Notes: generated by a model from the sequence alone, not told the origin. DNA of 10,679 nucleotides from an uncultured Rhizobiaceae group bacterium (GCA_937951455.1 CALFBU010000165.1:1-10679); one strand, 5' to 3'; positions 1-7,077 are shown, numbered from the stretch's first letter. Program-made: numbers and translations.

Positions 1-907
1 CTGATCCTTTACCGAAACTCGCACTTTCTTTTGAGGTTGTTTTTCCAACGCCGTAGGAAACCCAACCTGCAACATCTTCGCCCACACCTGGCAGCGCTCC
101 AATGCCCGTTCCAATCGCCCCGCTTCGCAATATTGTGGGTAAGCGCTTGGTAACTTCTTTTAATTCAGGTCGAATGCGTGAGACATGTGGCGCTTTGCCA
201 AAGTCTATAGCGGCACGCATCCCGTCCATAATCTGCGGGATAGCGAACGCCCCCATTAAAACTGGTACGACTTGGAACCCTGACAGCAAGTAAGACCAAT
301 CAAAAATATATCGCTCTTCGGAAAGGATCGGGTCTAGACCAACCATAGCCATGGCAAGCCCTATCAATCCGGATATCCATCCTTTTATGACAAGATCCTG
401 CGACATCAGCGTTCCAGAAAGCAATATGCCGAAGAGGGCAAGAAGCGCTTTTTCGGGTGAAGCTATGTTTTGTGAAACAAGCAGCAAAACCCAAACAAAA
501 ATCAAAAGACAAAAAGTACCAAACAAAGTGCCGATAAATGAGGCGGTCGTTGTAATACCGAGCGCTTCCCCACCCCGCCCTTGTTTGGTCAGAGGATAAC
601 CATCCATGGCTGTTGCCGCAGACGCTGCTGTGCCAGGAATGTTTAGCAATATCGAAGGATATGAGCCACCATAAATAGCACCAACATATGCACCAATTAA
701 TGCAATCAAAGCTTGATCAAGAGGAAACTTGTTTCCAAAAAGGCCCGTCAGAATTGTGACCGCAAGTGTGGCTGTGAGGCCAGGAAGTGCTCCAAAGACA
801 ATACCCAAAAAAACCGCCGGGATAAGATAGGCATATGTAACCGGGTCGATGATCAATCCGAAAAGGGAAGAGCCAAAACCCAGCAATTGCGCAATCACAA
901 ATTCCAT
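1..907 (-). CDS. tctA: Tripartite tricarboxylate transporter large permease subunit TctA (partial, 3' end cut by window edge)
   Basis: Large inner-membrane subunit of a TctABC-type transporter, which moves a carboxylate delivered by the periplasmic protein TctC using the ion gradient. I translated this strand by hand: the frame is open without a stop from ATG at 907 to base 1, giving 302 residues of a family of about 500. Family hallmarks are visible: a GALPGLTATLAV segment at residues 39-50, YGGSYPSILLNIPGTAAS at 79-96 followed by the MDGYPL and QGRGGEALG signatures, and a second GxLPG copy (GIGALPGVGEDVAGW) at 268-282, reflecting the internal duplication of TctA. Many hydrophobic segments separate these. 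The start overlaps the tctB stop as TAATG, with an AGGG ribosome-binding site inside the tctB tail, so translation is probably coupled. Family assignment is sure; the substrate is unknown. Confidence 0.95.
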   Translation of the reverse strand, partial: MEFVIAQLLGFGSSLFGLIIDPVTYAYLIPAVFLGIVFGALPGLTATLAVTILTGLFGNKFPLDQALIALIGAYVGAIYGGSYPSILLNIPGTAASAATAMDGYPLTKQGRGGEALGITTTASFIGTLFGTFCLLIFVWVLLLVSQNIASPEKALLALFGILLSGTLMSQDLVIKGWISGLIGLAMAMVGLDPILSEERYIFDWSYLLSGFQVVPVLMGAFAIPQIMDGMRAAIDFGKAPHVSRIRPELKEVTKRLPTILRSGAIGTGIGALPGVGEDVAGWVSYGVGKTTSKESASFGKGS

Positions 908-1668
908 TATTTCTTACCCTGCCATAAGGGTCTGATGGAGACATAATAATGATATTCAATTTGTGAAAAGAGTAGACCGGTACGGTTCGGCACGTTCTGA
1001 CGAAAACCAAATGCCATGGCCATAACCAGTATCAACGGTGCAATGACGGAAAGCAAAGGCGTTAGTTTTACTATGCGTTTCAGAGGCCCTTTACGACTTT
1101 CCATCACGAACATCGCCAGCGTTAGAATGACAAAGGTTACAAACACTAGCCAGTCATCATCATGTGGCTTCGCCCATTCAGATCTTGGGAAATGCATCAC
1201 CAGCGCATAAATCGAAGCAAGTGACATCGCGAGCGTGCTCAATATCATTGAGCGTCTATTTTCGCTATGAAAGCCCCAAATCAAACAGGTTATCATGAGG
1301 CTTGAAGACAGGATAAAATCAACGCGTGGTATCAAACCAAAAATATAAAAGAATAAGATAATACTGACGCAAAAAACCCTGATGAGTTCTGAGCGCGAAT
1401 ACCCAACACCAATTTTTGAAAGTGCATGTTTGGCGCCACCGTCTTTGATGGCAATGCCCATAAGGAAGATCGATAAAATGAGCAGCGAACCAAAAATCCC
1501 ATAGGGCACAAGAGCAGCCGAGTTATACCATTGCGCTGAATCAACGCCTGCAACATTTGTGTTTAAGAAGGGAATATCTGTCGTTTGGAACAAAAAGAAA
1601 AAGCTGACAATAATCAAAACGATTGAAGTCCAGAAATCCCGAACCCGCAATATTAATTTATCATCCAT
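907..1668 (-). CDS. tctB: Tripartite tricarboxylate transporter small membrane subunit TctB, with C-terminal extension
   Basis: Small membrane subunit of the TctABC importer, supporting the large permease TctA. The call rests on position between tctC and tctA and on the hydrophobic profile: a short charged N terminus (MDDKLILRVRD), a first membrane segment at about 12-28, and others at about 51-74, 96-116, 117-133, 139-159, 172-190 and 203-222. At 253 residues it is longer than the usual TctB (about 150-180, with four or so membrane segments); the excess is at the C-terminal end and adds about two membrane segments. The sequence itself is poorly conserved, as is normal for TctB. A GGAAG ribosome-binding site lies 7 bases before the ATG. 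The stop overlaps the tctA start (TAATG). It could in principle be an unrelated membrane protein, but the operon order makes this unlikely. Confidence 0.85.
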   Translation of the reverse strand: MDDKLILRVRDFWTSIVLIIVSFFFLFQTTDIPFLNTNVAGVDSAQWYNSAALVPYGIFGSLLILSIFLMGIAIKDGGAKHALSKIGVGYSRSELIRVFCVSIILFFYIFGLIPRVDFILSSSLMITCLIWGFHSENRRSMILSTLAMSLASIYALVMHFPRSEWAKPHDDDWLVFVTFVILTLAMFVMESRKGPLKRIVKLTPLLSVIAPLILVMAMAFGFRQNVPNRTGLLFSQIEYHYYVSIRPLWQGKK

Positions 1669-1687
1669 AAGAAAGCTTCCAGTTTAA

Positions 1688-1717
1688 TATCTGGCCAGCG
1701 CTCAAGCCAGCCAGATA
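1688..1717 (-). other. Intergenic hairpin between tctC and tctB
   Basis: A perfect 8-bp inverted repeat, TATCTGGC at 1688-1695 and GCCAGATA at 1710-1717, with a 14-base loop, in the 86-base gap between the tctC stop and the tctB start. On the transcribed strand it is followed by GATATTAAACTGG rather than a run of T, so it is not a standard rho-independent terminator. A hairpin here could protect the 3' end of the tctC message or reduce tctB/tctA expression relative to the binding protein, as in many binding-protein transporter operons. The structure is seen; the role is inferred. Confidence 0.5.
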
Positions 1718-1754
1718 AAGAGATTTAATTAACCTGCGTAAGCGTGGGTTTCGC

Positions 1755-2762
1755 TCATGGCTTTGGAATATCTAATGTAGCTGGGTCAACCTTGGCAGCA
1801 CCTAGATCCCAAAGCGTCCATGCGAATGTGCTTTCTAACTTTGCAAAAATGGCGGATGCTTCCGCACCTGACTTTCCAGAGACATCATAATTATTTGCTT
1901 TGGCCCATTCAGCAACAGTATCTGAAGCGATTGCCTTATCGAACGCTTCAGTCAGTGCCTTTTTAGCGGCGTCAGGAGCCGATGCATGAACTGCAAAACC
2001 AATTGCCTGTTTAAGAGGCAGATATTTATCCAACCCATCATAACTTGAGAAAGCCGAAGGAATTGTCTGACCGTTAAACTCAACAGCATCGGGGGTAAGC
2101 ATGGCTAAAGGTTTTAATTTACCGCCTGCAATCAATGGAGCCTGCTCTGCCAAGGATGTAACAACCAAGGCAACTTCGCCCGCTATGGCAGCTTCTTGAC
2201 CAGGAGCCGAACCTTTATAGGGAATAAACTTGAATTTTGCATCTGCGCCATTCTCGATGGCAAGCAAGTTCAGATGGTGGATAGAACCCGAGCCCGACGC
2301 CGCTGCTGGAATTGTGCCTGGAGCCGCTTTAGCCGCTGCAACCAATTCTTCCAGTGTATTGTATGGAGAGTTTTCAGGAACAGAAATCAAATCTGGTGAA
2401 CCACCTACAATGAAAGGGTGCCAGAAAGAAAACTTCTGGTTCCAGCCACCTTGAACAGCTGCCGTTACGTTGGATTCAGATAAACCAACGAGCGTATAAC
2501 CATCATCTGGTTGGTTCATGACATAGACCATGCCATTTGAACCTGCCACACCACCCGTTTGGTTTGTGACAGAGATCCCGACTGGTAAATGTTTTTCCAT
2601 TTCAGCCATGATCATACGGTTGATGCTGTCGGTGCCACCACCCGCACCCCACACTACAGCGGTTGTAATATCACGGAATGGATATTCCTGAGCTGATGAA
2701 TGCGATGTTACGCCTAATGCCACAACTAAAGCGGCGGTCAGTTTCGATAATATGTGCATCAT
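1755..2762 (-). CDS. tctC: Tripartite tricarboxylate transporter substrate-binding protein TctC (Bug family)
   Basis: Periplasmic solute receptor that hands its ligand to the TctA/TctB membrane complex. With the start chosen here it has 335 residues: a signal peptide (short charged start MMHILSK, hydrophobic TAALVVALGV, then SHSSA before QEYPF, a likely signal peptidase I site) and a mature part of about 312 residues, normal for the family. Bug-family marks are the glycine-rich ligand loop AGGGTDSINR, the NQTGGVAGSNG segment, PDDGYTLVG, the GSGSIHHL stretch and the YKGSAPGQEAAIAGEV segment. An upstream in-frame ATG at 2780 is rejected because it lies before the strong GGGAGG ribosome-binding site at 2768-2773; that site serves ATG 2762 (5-base spacing) or ATG 2759 (8-base spacing) equally well. 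First gene of the tctCBA operon, divergent from the dehydrogenase operon. The ligand cannot be told from sequence; Bug proteins bind many carboxylates besides citrate. Confidence 0.94.
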   Translation of the reverse strand: MMHILSKLTAALVVALGVTSHSSAQEYPFRDITTAVVWGAGGGTDSINRMIMAEMEKHLPVGISVTNQTGGVAGSNGMVYVMNQPDDGYTLVGLSESNVTAAVQGGWNQKFSFWHPFIVGGSPDLISVPENSPYNTLEELVAAAKAAPGTIPAAASGSGSIHHLNLLAIENGADAKFKFIPYKGSAPGQEAAIAGEVALVVTSLAEQAPLIAGGKLKPLAMLTPDAVEFNGQTIPSAFSSYDGLDKYLPLKQAIGFAVHASAPDAAKKALTEAFDKAIASDTVAEWAKANNYDVSGKSGAEASAIFAKLESTFAWTLWDLGAAKVDPATLDIPKP

Positions 2763-2767
2763 GATTT

Positions 2768-2773
2768 CCTCCC
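2768..2773 (-). promoter_or_regulatory. Ribosome-binding site that sets the tctC start
   Basis: GGGAGG on the minus strand, 5 bases before ATG 2762 and 8 before ATG 2759. It lies inside the longer open frame that begins at 2780, so it argues for the internal start, where the signal peptide also begins properly. Confidence 0.7.
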
Positions 2774-2807
2774 ATAGCACTACATTAATTCATATATTTA
2801 CGTATAC

Positions 2808-2827
2808 ATTATAAAATTAGTTGTCAA
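2808..2827 (-). promoter_or_regulatory. Candidate tctCBA promoter elements
   Basis: Read on the minus strand, a perfect TTGACA (2827-2822) and a perfect TATAAT (2813-2808) lie upstream of tctC, but only 8 bases apart, so they cannot be the two boxes of one sigma-70 promoter. TTGACA may instead pair with a poorer -10 such as TACGTA (17-base spacing), which contains part of the GTATAC palindrome at 2802-2807; or TATAAT may be a -10 with a weak -35. The region drives tctC by position; the exact boxes are unresolved. Confidence 0.4.
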
Positions 2828-2833
2828 ATACAA
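2821..2833. promoter_or_regulatory. Candidate GntR-type operator in the divergent promoter region
   Basis: TTGTCAAATACAA is an imperfect inverted repeat with TTGT and ACAA arms around 5 bases. It resembles the TTGT...ACAA style of operators bound by FadR-subfamily GntR regulators, one of which is encoded at 5039-5704. It overlaps the TTGACA box reading toward tctC and a TTGTCA box reading toward the dehydrogenase (17 bases before a weak TAAAAA -10 at 2844-2849), so one bound protein could control both operons. A second short palindrome, GTATAC, is at 2802-2807. The arms are short in AT-rich DNA, so chance is a real alternative. Confidence 0.3.
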
Positions 2834-2893
2834 TTTTTCATTCTAAAAAAGCGCAATAGAAAAAGACTTTTAGAAGAAACATACGAGACAATA

Positions 2894-3982
2894 ATGAGTG
2901 CAGAATTTGACATAGCAGTGTTTGAAGGCGACGGTATTGGTCCAGAAATCATGGCGCCTACGATAGAAATTCTTGAACAGCTTCAATTTAAAAATAAAAA
3001 TTATAAACTGAATTTCAAAACCGCACCTGCGGGCGCAAAGCATTATCAGCAAACGTCTGAATCTCTGCCGCAACAGTCTCTGAAGATTGCAGAAGAAAGC
3101 GATGCAATACTCTTATCAGCGATGGGATTACCAGGCGTGCGATATCCCGATGGCACAGAAATATCACCGCAAATTGAGTTGAGAAAAGCGTTTCATTTAT
3201 TTGCAGGTGTACGTCCCGTAACGGTAAGAGACAGCAAATACTGCCCAATTCACCGCCCTAATGGGGAAACAATTGATTTTGTTTTGATACGGGAAAGTAC
3301 CGAAGGATTGTTTCATTCCATGGGGAAAGGCGTCGTTACAAAGGATCAGGCCACAGAAACCCTATTGATTACACGCGATGTAAGTGAACAGCTGTTTGAT
3401 TTTGCTTTCAAACTAGCTGAACAAAGAAAAGCAACAGGCATCGGTCCGGGTAAAGTCACTTGTGTTGATAAAGCAAATGTATTTCGTGCCTTTGCATTTT
3501 TCCGTGAGATATTTGATGAACGCGCAAAGAATTATCCAACCATTGAAGCTGATCATGCCTACGTAGATGCAATCGCCTTGTGGATGGTTCAGCGTCCATG
3601 GTCATTTGATGTCATGGTCACCGAAAACATGTTTGGCGATATATTATCAGATTTGGGCGCTGGCCTTATGGGCGGACTGGGTGTTGCACCATCTGCGGAC
3701 ATAGGGATGGATCAGGCTGTATTCCAACCCTGCCATGGGTCAGCGCCAGATATTGCAGGCAAGGGAATTGCAAATCCATTTGCAATGATACTGTCTGCCG
3801 GAATGATGCTCGACTGGCTGGGGCACCAACACAAAAATAAAAACATGATAACGGATGCAATCAAGTTGAAAGATGCCGTGAATTCAGTTTTGGCAGATGG
3901 CAATAACGTTACAGGTGATATAGGAGGTGTCGCAAGTACAAATGAAGCAGCTCAAGCTGTCATGAAATGTCTAAAAGAATGA
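2894..3982 (+). CDS. Isocitrate/isopropylmalate-family beta-decarboxylating dehydrogenase, substrate unknown
   Basis: Cytoplasmic NAD-type dehydrogenase of the family that includes leuB, icd and tartrate/D-malate dehydrogenase; these oxidise a 2-hydroxy acid carrying a 3-carboxyl group and decarboxylate it with Mg2+ or Mn2+. Length 362, normal for leuB or tartrate dehydrogenase. Visible landmarks: GDGIGPE at 12-18; the substrate-arginine region with R97 and R107 (LRK, VRPV); R133-E134; K193 in VDKANV; metal-binding aspartates D225, D249 and D253 (NMFGDILSDLGA); HGSAPDIAGKGIANP at 281-295; GDIGG at 341-345, whose Asp342-Ile343 fits NAD rather than NADP. Odd points: the RESTEGLFHS segment has Phe140 where relatives have the catalytic Tyr (as in TEGxY or TGGxY), and the loop before R97 is not of leuB, icd or tartrate type. 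First gene of the plus-strand operon, divergent from tctC. Its ribosome-binding site is weak (GAGA about 7 bases before ATG). Likely acts on the acid imported by TctABC. Confidence 0.9.
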   Translation: MSAEFDIAVFEGDGIGPEIMAPTIEILEQLQFKNKNYKLNFKTAPAGAKHYQQTSESLPQQSLKIAEESDAILLSAMGLPGVRYPDGTEISPQIELRKAFHLFAGVRPVTVRDSKYCPIHRPNGETIDFVLIRESTEGLFHSMGKGVVTKDQATETLLITRDVSEQLFDFAFKLAEQRKATGIGPGKVTCVDKANVFRAFAFFREIFDERAKNYPTIEADHAYVDAIALWMVQRPWSFDVMVTENMFGDILSDLGAGLMGGLGVAPSADIGMDQAVFQPCHGSAPDIAGKGIANPFAMILSAGMMLDWLGHQHKNKNMITDAIKLKDAVNSVLADGNNVTGDIGGVASTNEAAQAVMKCLKE

Positions 3983-4998
3983 AAAACAAAATCCGGGTAG
4001 CATGTATTGGAACAGGCTATTTCAGCAGGTTCCACTATGATGCATGGCAACGAATCAAGGATGTAAATCTCGTTGCCTCTGCAAGCCTGTCGATAAAGGA
4101 AGCGCAAGATACAGGATTGCCTGCATACGATGTAACGCAAACCATGCTTGATGAAGCCAGGCCCGATTTGGTTGATATTATAACCCCTCCGATAAGCCAT
4201 TTTGATTTAATAAAGCAATGCGCTGCAGGCGGCGTTAAAACAATCATATGCCAAAAACCTTTTTGCAAGTCACTTGAAGAAGCAAAAGAGGCTGTCGCGA
4301 TTTGCAAGCAATACGGAACGTGTCTTATTGTCCATGAAAACTTTAGATTTCAACCTTGGTATCGCAAAATGAAACAAGTGTTGGATGAAGGCCTCATTGG
4401 CGATGTGCATCAGCTCACATTCAGGCTTCGCACTGGTGACGGGCAAGGTGCAGATGCCTATATGGACCGCCAACCATATTTCCAAAAAATGGATAAATTC
4501 CTCATCCATGAAACAGGCGTGCACTGGATTGATACATTCCGCTATCTCTTTGGCAAACCTGAAGCCGTCTACGCAGATCTAAGACAATTAAATCCCCATA
4601 TCGCAGGCGAGGATGCAGGCTATTTCATCATGACGTTTGCTGATGGAAAGCGAGCACTTTTTGATGCCAATCGCCATTTGGACCATGACACTGAAAATTG
4701 CCGCAACACCCTGGGCGAGGCTTTGCTGGAAGGCACCAAGGGCACGATTAGCTTGTCTGGCATAGGTGAGCTAAAACTGCGCGAGTTTGGCTCTCGTGAC
4801 AGTACAATCTTATATGCCGAGAAACACTGGCGAGGCTTTGCCGGAGATTGTGTTCATGCATTGCAATCACATGTTATCAACGCCATGCAGGACGATACCA
4901 TGCCGTTTGAAAACACGGGCGAAGACTATCTTCGCGTCATCGAATTAGAAAAAGCAATTTATCAATCTGCCAAGACAGGCCAAAAAATTTGTGTTTAA
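3979..4998 (+). CDS. Gfo/Idh/MocA family NAD(P)-dependent oxidoreductase
   Basis: Cytoplasmic dehydrogenase of the Gfo/Idh/MocA family, whose members mostly oxidise or reduce hydroxyl groups of sugars, inositols and related polyols. At 339 residues it has normal length. The N-terminal Rossmann fold begins IRVACIGTGYFSRFH (GxGxxxxxH, residues 5-19). The family EKP motif is present as QKP at 92-94 with Lys93 kept, followed by HENFRFQPWYRK at 119-130. The C-terminal half holds the catalytic-pocket segment HETGVHWIDTFRYLFG at 177-192. I chose ATG 3979, which overlaps the upstream stop as ATGA and suggests translational coupling; ATG 3967, four codons upstream in frame, is the alternative. The coupling implies stoichiometric work with the dehydrogenase before it. 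Substrate not predictable; a hydroxy acid or sugar acid is plausible from the context. Confidence 0.9.
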   Translation: MKNKIRVACIGTGYFSRFHYDAWQRIKDVNLVASASLSIKEAQDTGLPAYDVTQTMLDEARPDLVDIITPPISHFDLIKQCAAGGVKTIICQKPFCKSLEEAKEAVAICKQYGTCLIVHENFRFQPWYRKMKQVLDEGLIGDVHQLTFRLRTGDGQGADAYMDRQPYFQKMDKFLIHETGVHWIDTFRYLFGKPEAVYADLRQLNPHIAGEDAGYFIMTFADGKRALFDANRHLDHDTENCRNTLGEALLEGTKGTISLSGIGELKLREFGSRDSTILYAEKHWRGFAGDCVHALQSHVINAMQDDTMPFENTGEDYLRVIELEKAIYQSAKTGQKICV

Positions 4999-5025
4999 AT
5001 ACTGCACTCGCAACAAAAAGCCATC

Positions 5026-5041
5026 AGGATAAAACAGAGTG
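5026..5041 (+). promoter_or_regulatory. Ribosome-binding site and GTG start of the GntR gene
   Basis: AGGAT at 5026-5030, 8 bases before GTG at 5039-5041. It supports the GTG as the start; no ATG in frame gives an intact winged helix-turn-helix domain. Confidence 0.6.
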
Positions 5042-5704
5042 TCAAAGGGCAAATCTAATACACAACAGGCACTGAGTGTTCTCAAAGAGTTGATCGTCGA
5101 TAATCGCTTGGCATCAGGCTCTAATCACCTTGAAAGCGAACTAGCAGAAATGCTGGGCATGTCTCGTACACCGGTTCGCGAAGCAACGCTCATTCTTGAG
5201 GCCCAAGGCTTGATTGAAGTGAAGCCACGGCACGGTATCAGAATATTATCGCTTTCACCAAAGGATATGTCAGAGATCTATGACATCCTGACAGAGCTAG
5301 AAAGCTTGTCAGCAGAACTCGCTGCAAACATGAAGTATTCGGAGGCAGATTTTTTAGTTGCTGAAAATGCCATTGAAAAAATGGATAAGGCGCTTGCTGA
5401 AGATGATTTGGAATCTTGGGCAGTTGCAGATGAATTATTTCACTCAGAACTGGTCAGACTGGGCAATAACGGAAGAATTGCAAACATCTTCACCATGTAT
5501 AGCGATCAGGTTCGACGTGCCCGCAAACTAACATTAAACCTGCGCCCCAAGCCCACTAAATCAAATGATGACCATAGAAACGTACTCAAGGCCATTCGGG
5601 ATGGTAAGGCAGGTGAGGCTCGTATTTTACACCGTGCACATAGGATACAAGCGAAAAAAGTGCTGATCGAATTACTTGAACAATATGGTTTTCACAACGT
5701 TTAA
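5039..5704 (+). CDS. GntR-family transcriptional regulator, FadR subfamily with FCD domain
   Basis: DNA-binding regulator, probably of this locus. At 221 residues it fits the FadR subfamily. The N-terminal winged helix-turn-helix spans about 8-72, with the conserved segment LESELAEMLGMSRTPVREAT at 31-50 and the wing at KPRHGIRIL. The C-terminal ligand-binding FCD domain (about 77-210) keeps its likely metal ligands: Asp131 and His135 in ADELFH, His179 in NDDH, and His201. FCD regulators usually sense an organic acid and act as repressors released by it. The gene starts with GTG 40 bases after the oxidoreductase gene and lies in the same orientation, so it is probably the last gene of that operon and may regulate itself through the divergent promoter at 2763-2893. 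Regulation of the aminotransferase/TRAP operon is also possible but no site is seen for it. Confidence 0.93.
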   Translation: MSKGKSNTQQALSVLKELIVDNRLASGSNHLESELAEMLGMSRTPVREATLILEAQGLIEVKPRHGIRILSLSPKDMSEIYDILTELESLSAELAANMKYSEADFLVAENAIEKMDKALAEDDLESWAVADELFHSELVRLGNNGRIANIFTMYSDQVRRARKLTLNLRPKPTKSNDDHRNVLKAIRDGKAGEARILHRAHRIQAKKVLIELLEQYGFHNV

Positions 5705-5742
5705 TCCTTGAGTAAATATAAAACTATCAGAGCGAAGTATGT

Positions 5743-5762
5743 TGTAGCTTCAGTTGGCTACA
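5743..5762. terminator. Weak hairpin at the convergent gene ends
   Basis: TGTAGC at 5743-5748 and GCTACA at 5757-5762 form a 6-bp stem with an 8-base loop in the gap between the GntR gene and the aminotransferase gene; its right arm covers the aminotransferase TAG stop. No T run follows it closely on either strand, so it is a poor rho-independent terminator. It is the only inverted repeat I see where both transcripts should end. Confidence 0.25.
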
Positions 5763-7077
5763 GAACCTGATCAACAGCCGTTTTCAATTTATCAACAAGT
5801 TCGTCTATTTGGTCATCGCTCATAATAAAGGGGGGTGCGAGCAGAATATGATCGCCATTTTTGCCATCAATTGTCCCTGACATCGGATAGCAAATTAAAC
5901 CAGCCTCAAAAGCAGCAGCCTTGATTTTCTTTGCTGTTCCCAAATTTGCATCCAGCGGGGCTTTGGTCTCGCGGTTGGATACGATTTCCAATCCCTGAAA
6001 AAGGCCCCGCCCTCTTACATCCCCGATGTTAGGGTGTTGGCCAAACACTTCGCTTAAGTGCTTTTGAAGTTTGTGTCCCTGCTTCTGAACCGTATCAAGA
6101 AGATTGTTTTCCAGAATTTCACTGACCACCGCATGAGAAGCAGCACTTGCCACCGGATGGCCAAGATAAGTATGCCCATGCTGAAAAAAGCCGCTGCCGT
6201 TTTCGATTGCCTGGTAAATCTTGGCCGAGCAAAGCATCGCGCCAATCGGCTGATAGCCAGCGCCAAGGCCTTTTGCAATCGTCACAATGTCAGGCGTAAT
6301 GCCATCATGCTCACAAGCAAAAAGCGTCCCTGTACGTCCCATGCCGCACATGACTTCATCGAGAATTAACAAGATACCATATTGATCACATATCTCGCGG
6401 ATGCGCGTAAAATATCCCTCAACGGCAGGCACAGCCCCTAGCGTTGCACCTACGACAGGTTCTGCCATGAAAGCCATAACCTCTTCTGCGCCAAGTCTCA
6501 GTATTTCGGTTTCAAGCTCATTGGCAACCCGTTGCCCAAATTCAAATGACGTTTCATCTGGTTCACGCCCACGATATTCATAACAAGGCGCAATGTGAGA
6601 AACTTCAATGAGTAAAGGGGCAAACTGGGCACGTCGCCATTCATTGCCTCCAGATGCCAGCGCCCCCAAAGTATTGCCATGATAACTTTGTCGTCTGGCA
6701 ATAATTTTGTTTCGCTTCGGCTCGCCTTTTTCAAGGTAGTATTGCCGCGCAAGTTTAATCGCTGCTTCCACCGCCTCAGACCCGCCAGAGACCAGATAAA
6801 CACGGTCTATCCCCTCAGGCGCGTTCTCAATCAAAACATCTGCTAAAGCCTCCGCAGGTTCACTGGTAAAAAAACCAGTATGGGCAAAATCGAGGTTTAG
6901 AAGCTGGTCGCTAATCGCTCGTTTAACGCGCTCATTGGAATGCCCAAGACAGGAAACAGCTGCACCACCAGAGCCATCAAAATAGCGCTTGCCATCACTG
7001 TCTATAATATAACATCCCTCGCCTTTAACAGCAGTAGGCATTTGGCCAGAGGTTGTGCGCCCAAATATATGTCCCAT
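5758..7077 (-). CDS. Class III (omega-type) PLP-dependent aminotransferase
   Basis: Cytoplasmic fold-type I aminotransferase of the class III family (the group of 4-aminobutyrate, omega-amino acid and acetylornithine aminotransferases), moving an amino group from its substrate to an oxo acid such as pyruvate or 2-oxoglutarate. 439 residues, full length. Visible: the N-terminal GCYIIDSDGKRYFDG-type strand (21-35) with GGAAVSCLGH following; cofactor-phosphate loop SGGSEAVEAA at 97-106; SYHGNTLGA at 131-139; DEVMCGMGRTG at 240-250 with Asp240 for the pyridine nitrogen; Schiff-base Lys269 in IAKGLGAGYQPIGA; HGHTYLGHP at 300-308; GRGLF at 356-360. It begins 9 bases after the TRAP permease stop, so it belongs to that operon and likely processes the transported compound or its product. 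The many homologues are generally labelled only as aminotransferase family proteins; the amino donor is unknown. Confidence 0.93.
   Translation of the reverse strand: MGHIFGRTTSGQMPTAVKGEGCYIIDSDGKRYFDGSGGAAVSCLGHSNERVKRAISDQLLNLDFAHTGFFTSEPAEALADVLIENAPEGIDRVYLVSGGSEAVEAAIKLARQYYLEKGEPKRNKIIARRQSYHGNTLGALASGGNEWRRAQFAPLLIEVSHIAPCYEYRGREPDETSFEFGQRVANELETEILRLGAEEVMAFMAEPVVGATLGAVPAVEGYFTRIREICDQYGILLILDEVMCGMGRTGTLFACEHDGITPDIVTIAKGLGAGYQPIGAMLCSAKIYQAIENGSGFFQHGHTYLGHPVASAASHAVVSEILENNLLDTVQKQGHKLQKHLSEVFGQHPNIGDVRGRGLFQGLEIVSNRETKAPLDANLGTAKKIKAAAFEAGLICYPMSGTIDGKNGDHILLAPPFIMSDDQIDELVDKLKTAVDQVL

Noticed and set aside
717..1010. A 97-residue minus-strand frame across the tctB-tctA junction.
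   Set aside because: It lies out of frame with both genes, has no family features, and the real tctB and tctA frames explain the DNA fully.
1729..1758. A nine-codon minus-strand reading frame (MSETHAYAG) that overlaps the tctC stop as ATGA.
   Set aside because: Far too short to judge, no ribosome-binding site of its own beyond the tctC tail, and such overlaps arise by chance.
2808..2827. Perfect TTGACA and TATAAT read as one strong sigma-70 promoter for tctC.
   Set aside because: The two boxes are only 8 bases apart, so they cannot act as a pair; at most one of them is used with another partner.
6058..6369. A 103-residue plus-strand frame opposite the aminotransferase.
   Set aside because: It is the shadow of conserved aminotransferase codons and its translation is rich in basic residues without family features.
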